Part shown: piece after piece, positions 59,379-64,000 of the stretch
Numbering within the stretch: position 1 is the first letter of the stretch
Layout: every line of letters starts with the position of its first letter
Origin: Nocardioides dongkuii
GTDB taxonomy: Bacteria; Actinomycetota; Actinomycetes; Propionibacteriales; Nocardioidaceae
Direction of reading: 5' to 3'
Length of the DNA stretch: 64,000 bases
Assembly: GCF_014127485.1 (NCBI RefSeq)
Contig: NZ_CP059903.1
Coordinates: forward strand, 1,364,001 to 1,428,000
Made by a program: the position numbers and the translations under genes
The notes under the pieces: generated by a model
What the model was told of the DNA's origin: nothing
What the model saw: only the letters and a program-made list of their open reading frames with translations
Database searches by the model: none

Positions 59379-60399
59379 CCAGCTCGCGCACCCGCGGCGC
59401 CACCTCGGTGCCGTAGAGCTCGACCGCCCGCATCAGGTGGTCGTGCGGCATCGGCCCGTTGCTGTACTTGAGGTCGAAGCGCTGGACGCCCAGCGCCCGC
59501 ACGGTCGCCGCGATCCGTCCGGCCACGGTCTCGGGCGACCCGACGTACAGGGACCCGTGGTCGGCCTCGGCGTCGAACTGCTGCCGGGTCGCCGGCGGCC
59601 AGCCGCGCTCCCGCCCGATCCGGTCGCGGTTGGCCCGGAAGTGCGGCCAGAGCAGCTCGCGCGCCTCGGCGTCGGTCTCTGCGACGAAGCCGGGGGAGTG
59701 CACCCCGATCGGCTGGTCCGGCTGCCCGAGCTCGGCGAGCGCCCGGCGGTACAGGTCGGCGTACGGCGCGAACCGGGTCGGCTCGCCGCCGATGATCGCC
59801 AGCATCATCGGCAGGCCGTGGCGCGCGGTGCGGACGACCGACTCCGGTGACCCGCCGACCCCGACCCAGGTCGGCAGCGCGCCGGACGCCGTCCGGGGGA
59901 ACACCTCGGCACCGCGGAGCGGCCCGCGGACGGTGCCCTCCCACGTCACCGGGCCCTCGGCGCGCAGCCGCGCGAAGAGGTCGAGCTTCTCGCTGAACAG
60001 CACCTCGTAGTCGGCGAGGTCGAAGCCGAAGAGCGGGAAGGACTCGGTGAACGAGCCCCGGCCCAGCGTGACCTCCGCCCGGCCCCCCGAGATCGCGTCG
60101 AGGGTGGCGAACCGCTCGAAGACCCGCACCGGGTCGTCGGAGCTGAGCACGGTCACCGCGCTGCCGAGCCGGATCCGGGTGGTGCGGGCGGCGATGGCGG
60201 CGAGCACGACCTCGGGGGCGGAGACCGCGTAGTCGTCGCGGTGGTGCTCGCCGACGCCGAACGCGTCGACGCCGACCCGGTCCGCCAGCACCCCCTGCTC
60301 CACGACGTCGCGGACCACCTGGGCGTGGGGGATCGGGGAGCCGTCGTGGGCGACGGTGACGTCGCCGAAGGTGTCGAGGCCGAGCTGGAGGGTGGTCAC
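59365..60399 (-). CDS. LLM-class (luciferase-like) flavin-dependent oxidoreductase
   Basis: A 344-residue monooxygenase-type protein. It starts at GTG 60399 (TTLQLGLDTFGDV) and shows the LLM fold motifs GVGEHHRDDYAVSAPEVVLAAIAARTTRIRLGSAVTVL, GRAEVTLGRGSFTESFPLFGFD, TWVGVGGSPESVVRTARHGLPMML and YVGSPETVAGRIA. It uses FMN or F420 on an unknown substrate. A GTG 15 nt further upstream is not used because it lies in the qcrB terminator. It is transcribed separately from qcrB. Confidence 0.88.
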   Translation of the reverse strand: MTTLQLGLDTFGDVTVAHDGSPIPHAQVVRDVVEQGVLADRVGVDAFGVGEHHRDDYAVSAPEVVLAAIAARTTRIRLGSAVTVLSSDDPVRVFERFATLDAISGGRAEVTLGRGSFTESFPLFGFDLADYEVLFSEKLDLFARLRAEGPVTWEGTVRGPLRGAEVFPRTASGALPTWVGVGGSPESVVRTARHGLPMMLAIIGGEPTRFAPYADLYRRALAELGQPDQPIGVHSPGFVAETDAEARELLWPHFRANRDRIGRERGWPPATRQQFDAEADHGSLYVGSPETVAGRIAATVRALGVQRFDLKYSNGPMPHDHLMRAVELYGTEVAPRVRELVSGR

Positions 60400-60412
60400 G
60401 GCCGGACAACGC

Positions 60413-60445
60413 ACGAGGGCCCCGGGATCATCCCGGGGCCCTCGT
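60413..60445. terminator. terminator of the qcrCAB operon
   Basis: Perfect 15-bp stem (60413-60427 with 60431-60445; acgagggccccggga against tcccggggccctcgt) with loop tca, 14 nt after the qcrB stop on the minus strand. Confidence 0.8.
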
Positions 60446-60459
60446 GGTGTGCCGATCGC

Positions 60460-62211
60460 TCAGTGCTTGTCGCCGCGGAGCGTCTCGCTCTCCACCTCGT
60501 GGAGGCCGTCGAACTGGTGGCCGTCAGCGGGGTGACCCTCGAGCGGGGCGAGCTCGGCCTGGTCGTGCTCGAGGTGGTGCCGGGCCTCCTCGAGCTCCTG
60601 GGCCGTGGGCTTCTGCTCGTTGTCGCCGAACCACAGCCGGGAGAGCCGGGCCCGCAGTGCCTTCTTGCGGCTGCTCGGCGCCGGGACGCCGTTGCTGTCG
60701 GTCTCCGCGTCGGGCGTGTAGACCTCGTCGCGGTCCCGAGCGGTCAGCGTGTACGCCTCGTTCGGGTCGAGCGGCAGGTGCTTCTCGGAGTAGCCGCCCT
60801 CCGGGGAGCGCATGATCACGCCGGTCTCGTAGCCGTGCAGCAGCTTCTCGTTGTCGTGACGCTGCAGCGAGATGCACCAACGACGGGTGATGAAGAACGC
60901 GATCACCGGTCCGATGAACACAGCCGCCCGCATGAAGTAGGTGATCTGGTTGATCGAGAGGTCGAAGGTGATGGCGATGATGTCGTTGCCGCCGGCGGCC
61001 CAGAGCAGGCCGTAGAACGTCATCAGGGCGACCATGACCGCGGTGCGCGTCGGAGCGTCGCGCGGCCGCTGGAGCAGGTGGTGGTCGCGCTTGTCGCCGG
61101 TGATCCAGGACTCCAGGAACGGCAGCAGCATCAGGATCGTGAACATCAGGCCCGGGAGCACGATGATCGGCAGGAAGATGTTCCAGGAGAGCGTCACGCC
61201 GAGGAAGTGCGACTCCCAGCCCGGGATGATCCGCAGCGCGCCGTCGGGCCAGCCCATGTACCAGTCGGGCTGGGAGCCCGCGGTCACCTTGGACGGGTCG
61301 TAGGGGCCGTACATCCAGACCGGGTTGATCGTCATCAGGCCGCCCATGAGCGCGGAGGCGCCGAAGACGATGAAGAAGAACCCGCCGGCCTTGGCGGCGT
61401 ACACCGGCAGCATCGGGAAGCCCACGACGTTCTGCTCGGTGCGGCCGGGACCGGGCCACTGGGTGTGCTTGTGGTAGACGAGCAGCAGCATGTGCGCCGC
61501 GATCAGCGCGAGCAGCAGGCCGGGGATCAGCAGCACGTGGACGATGTAGAGCCGCGGGATGATCGCGTCACCGGGGAACTCGCCGCCGAAGAGGAAGAAC
61601 GACATGTAGGTGCCCACGACGGGCATCGACTTCATGAAGCCGTCGGCGGCCCGGATGCCGGTGCCGGAGAGCAGGTCGTCGGGGAGCGAGTAGCCGGTGA
61701 AGCCCTCGAGGGTGCCGAGGAGCAGCAGCAGCGAGCCGATCACCCAGTTGAGCTCACGCGGCTTGCGGTGCGCGCCCGTGAAGTAGACGCGCAGCAGGTG
61801 GATCATCATCGAGGCGATGAAGAGCATCGCCGCCCAGTGGTGCATCTGCCGCATGAGCAGGCCGCCACGGACGTCGAAGGAGAGGTCCAGGCTGGAGGCG
61901 AAGGCCTCCGACATGGCGACGCCGCGGAGCTGGTCGTAGGAGCCCTCGTAGTGGATCTCGCCCATGCTCGGGTTGAACCACAAGGTGAGGAAGACGCCGC
62001 TGAGCAGCAGCACCACGAAGCTCCACAGGGCGATCTCGCCCAGCATGAAGGACCAGTGGTCGGGGAAGACCTTGCGCAGGTTCTTCTTCATCGCGGACGC
62101 GAGGCCCAGGCGCTCGTCGGCCCAGGTCGCGACGGCACCGGCACGGCCGGGCTTCGAGGCGGTCGCGGCGGAGCTGTTGGTCCGCGCGACCTTGCTCGTG
62201 TCGATGCTCAT
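60460..62211 (-). CDS. qcrB: cytochrome bc complex cytochrome b subunit
   Basis: QcrB oxidises menaquinol in the bcc-aa3 supercomplex. The 583-residue protein has the N-terminal four-helix core with heme b ligands in MRQMHHWAAMLFIASMMIHLLRVYF and in YIVHVLLIPGLLLALIAAHMLLLVYHKHTQ, a Qo-site PDWYMGWPDG segment in place of the usual PEW, and C-terminal helices and a long hydrophilic tail (about 430-583) typical of actinobacteria. The ATG at 62211 overlaps the qcrA stop by 4 nt. Confidence 0.96.
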   Translation of the reverse strand: MSIDTSKVARTNSSAATASKPGRAGAVATWADERLGLASAMKKNLRKVFPDHWSFMLGEIALWSFVVLLLSGVFLTLWFNPSMGEIHYEGSYDQLRGVAMSEAFASSLDLSFDVRGGLLMRQMHHWAAMLFIASMMIHLLRVYFTGAHRKPRELNWVIGSLLLLLGTLEGFTGYSLPDDLLSGTGIRAADGFMKSMPVVGTYMSFFLFGGEFPGDAIIPRLYIVHVLLIPGLLLALIAAHMLLLVYHKHTQWPGPGRTEQNVVGFPMLPVYAAKAGGFFFIVFGASALMGGLMTINPVWMYGPYDPSKVTAGSQPDWYMGWPDGALRIIPGWESHFLGVTLSWNIFLPIIVLPGLMFTILMLLPFLESWITGDKRDHHLLQRPRDAPTRTAVMVALMTFYGLLWAAGGNDIIAITFDLSINQITYFMRAAVFIGPVIAFFITRRWCISLQRHDNEKLLHGYETGVIMRSPEGGYSEKHLPLDPNEAYTLTARDRDEVYTPDAETDSNGVPAPSSRKKALRARLSRLWFGDNEQKPTAQELEEARHHLEHDQAELAPLEGHPADGHQFDGLHEVESETLRGDKH

Positions 62212-63281
62212 TCGGAGTCACGCTCCCAGTAGCTCGGTCCGACGGGTTCGGTGAAGTCGCTCTGGGCGACGATGTACCCCTCGGCGTCGACCTCGATGGG
62301 CAGCTGCGGCAGGGCTCGGGCGGCGGGCCCGAAGATGACCCGGCCCGAATCGGCCAGGTCGAAGGTGGACTGGTGGCACGGGCAGAGCAGGTGGTGGGTC
62401 TTGCGCTCGTTCAGCGAGATCGGGCACCCCACGTGGGTGCAGATCTTGGAGTAGGCGGTGATGCCCTCGATCGTCCAGTTCTCCCGGCCCGGGCCGGGGA
62501 TGATGTCGGAGGGCTCCATCCGGAGCAGGAGCGCCGCGGCCTTGGCCTTGGCGACCTGGATCTCGATGCCGTTCAGGATCGGCTCGCCGTCCTCGTCGGT
62601 CTCGAAGATGATCGCCGGCTCGGCGTTGACGAGGTCGCCGATCTCGAGGTCCGAGGGCCGGATCGGGGTGCCGACGACGTCGCGGACGACGCGCATGCCG
62701 GGCTCCCAGACGGTGCGCTCCAGGCCGGCGCCGATCCCGCCGCTGTCGGCGACCTGCTGGGGCGTGGGACCGAGGTCGCGCAGCATCACGACGGCGGGCG
62801 CGCCGAGGAGGGCGACGGCACCGAGCAGCGAGTTGCGGACCAGGGGGCGCCGGCCGATGCCGGACTCCTCGAGACCGGCCTGCAGCGCGGCGACCGCTTC
62901 CGCGCGGTCCTCGTCGCTCGAGGCCGCGGGGTGGCGCATCTCGACCATCTCGTGGTCGGCCATCAGCTTGCGGGCCCACTGGATGATGCCGATGCCGATG
63001 AGGAGCAGCGCCATGCCCAGCGTGGTCCCCAGGGCGACGGTCGAGGCGCCGAGGCCCAGGATCGTGTCGTGGTTGTCGCCGATCTCGAAGGCGAAGTAGG
63101 CGACCACGAAGAGCACCGTGAAGACGGCGGAGAGGCCGAAGAGGGCCGCGACCTGCCGCTCGGCGCGCTTCGCGGCCTTCGGGTCGACGTCGGTCGGACG
63201 CCAGGTGTGCTCCGGCAGGCCGGGGTTCGGGATCGGCTCCTCCTCCGGCAGTGCGGGGAGGTTGTCGCCGTGGCCGCTCAC
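62208..63281 (-). CDS. qcrA: cytochrome bc complex Rieske iron-sulfur subunit
   Basis: QcrA passes electrons from menaquinol to the c-type hemes. The 357-residue protein has the actinobacterial three N-terminal membrane helices (about 45-70, 80-105 and 150-170) and a Rieske domain with [2Fe-2S] ligands C281, H283, C300 and H303 in CTHVGC and CPCHQSTF, plus disulfide partners C286 and C302. The GTG start overlaps the qcrC stop by 4 nt. Confidence 0.96.
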   Translation of the reverse strand: MSGHGDNLPALPEEEPIPNPGLPEHTWRPTDVDPKAAKRAERQVAALFGLSAVFTVLFVVAYFAFEIGDNHDTILGLGASTVALGTTLGMALLLIGIGIIQWARKLMADHEMVEMRHPAASSDEDRAEAVAALQAGLEESGIGRRPLVRNSLLGAVALLGAPAVVMLRDLGPTPQQVADSGGIGAGLERTVWEPGMRVVRDVVGTPIRPSDLEIGDLVNAEPAIIFETDEDGEPILNGIEIQVAKAKAAALLLRMEPSDIIPGPGRENWTIEGITAYSKICTHVGCPISLNERKTHHLLCPCHQSTFDLADSGRVIFGPAARALPQLPIEVDAEGYIVAQSDFTEPVGPSYWERDSE

Positions 63282-64000
63282 GCTTCCACCTTCTTCTTCT
63301 TCGACGTACGGGTGGTGTGGGCGGCGATCCAGACGGCGAACGCCACCAGACCGCCGATCCCGACGAGCCAGGCGAACAGGCCCTCGGTGACCGGACCGAG
63401 GGACCCGAGGGTGAACCCGCCGTACGCCGGCTGCTCGCGCAGCGAGTAGAGGTAGCCGATGACGTCGCGCTTGTCGTCAGGGGAGAGGTTGCCGTTGGAG
63501 AAGGTGTCCATCTGGCCGGGGCCGGTGAGCATCGCCTCGTAGATGTGGATGGCGCTGGTGCCATCGAGAGAGGGCGCGTAGCCGCCGCGCGGCATCGCGC
63601 CGCCCTTGCCGGCGAAGTTGTGGCACGCGGTGCAGTTGGTGAGGAAGATCTGGCCGCCGCGGGCGATCGCGGCCTCCCGCTCCTCCTCGTCGAGGCCCTC
63701 GAAGGTGTAGTCCTGCTCCTCGGGGATGGCGGGGCCCGGAGCCAGCGACGCGACGTACGCGGCGAGCTGCCGGATCTCCTCCTCGTTGTAGACCTGCGGC
63801 TTGGTCTGGCTCTGCACGCCGGGACGCGTCATCGGCATCCGGCCGGTGCCGACCTGGAAGTGCACCGAGGCGGCGCCGGCGCCCACGACGGAGGGGCCGA
63901 GGTTGTCGCCGTTGATCGTGCGGACGCCCTCGCCGTTCTGTCCGTGGCAGAAGGAGCAGCCCTGGAGGAAGAGCTTGCGACCCTCCTCGACCTCGACGGC
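63278..64000 (-). CDS. qcrC: diheme cytochrome c subunit of the bc complex, 5' end missing
   Basis: The visible 240 C-terminal residues of QcrC, which joins the bc complex to cytochrome aa3. Two heme c sites are seen: CSFCHG near the right edge (complement of about 63940-63957) and CTACHN (about 63610-63630). Ligand methionines are in GRMPMTRPGVQ and GKGGAMPRGGYAPSL, and a C-terminal membrane anchor (GLFAWLVGIGGLVAFAVWIAA) is followed by RTSKKKKVEA. The N-terminus and start codon lie beyond position 64000. Confidence 0.95.
   Translation of the reverse strand, partial: AVEVEEGRKLFLQGCSFCHGQNGEGVRTINGDNLGPSVVGAGAASVHFQVGTGRMPMTRPGVQSQTKPQVYNEEEIRQLAAYVASLAPGPAIPEEQDYTFEGLDEEEREAAIARGGQIFLTNCTACHNFAGKGGAMPRGGYAPSLDGTSAIHIYEAMLTGPGQMDTFSNGNLSPDDKRDVIGYLYSLREQPAYGGFTLGSLGPVTEGLFAWLVGIGGLVAFAVWIAAHTTRTSKKKKVEA

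Overview
The window is very GC-rich bacterial DNA with dense, strongly G/C-ending codon use. It looks like a chromosomal segment of a high-GC actinobacterium, most likely Nocardioidaceae (Nocardioides or a close relative). This rests on gene order (rip1-ispG-GNAT, proS-DUF4439-rimP-nusA-ylxR-infB-rbfA-truB-ribF, rpsO-pnp-M16 peptidase-dapB, and glycerate kinase-erpA-adoK-ctaC-ctaD-ctaF-qcrCAB), on actinobacterial families (DUF4081-GNAT, DUF3043, DUF6458, 138-residue CtaF, diheme QcrC), and on many short-leader or leaderless promoters. The genus is an inference. No rRNA, tRNA, CRISPR array, insertion sequence or prophage was seen.

Layout. 1-6.8 kb: end of a site-2 protease, isoprenoid gene ispG, a GNAT enzyme, a DoxX-like protein, a secreted propeller-like protein, proS, a lipoprotein and a DUF4439 protein. 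6.9-15 kb: the transcription/translation cluster rimP-nusA / ylxR-infB-rbfA-truB-ribF, interrupted by an opposite-strand GH16-like gene between nusA and ylxR. 15-29 kb: a block between ribF and rpsO with a membrane protein, a Tat-exported molybdopterin enzyme, a complete fructose PTS (HPr, EIIABC, 1-phosphofructokinase, DeoR regulator, divergent Enzyme I), a DUF559 nuclease-like gene bracketed by palindromic repeats, a two-component system and an MMPL exporter. 29-36 kb: rpsO, pnp, M16 peptidase, an HTH regulator with a membrane partner, a methyltransferase and dapB.

36-52 kb: a mannitol-type PTS (IICBA) divergent from a zinc alcohol/polyol dehydrogenase, a secreted repeat-domain protein, GNAT-azlC-azlD, an aldo/keto reductase, a DMT permease with DUF3043, the envelope-stress operon pspA-htpX-pspAB plus a truncated GAF sensor kinase, nadA, GNAT, glycerate kinase and erpA. 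52-64 kb: adoK, a cysteine desulfurase-TusA pair, cytochrome aa3 oxidase genes ctaC-ctaD-ctaF, an L,D-transpeptidase, a luciferase-like flavin oxidoreductase and the cytochrome bc complex genes qcrB, qcrA and partial qcrC. Oxidase and bc genes together encode the menaquinol-to-oxygen respiratory branch.

The observations most worth a second look are: a chain of three tiny ATGA-coupled ORFs between ylxR and infB; a palindromic interspersed element in three copies around the DUF559 gene; two identical 35-nt palindromic elements after erpA; about twenty start codons preceded 6-9 nt upstream by a -10 hexamer; a shared motif in the two PTS control regions; a GAF-HisKA protein with no ATPase domain; and a cluster of rare codons inside ctaD.
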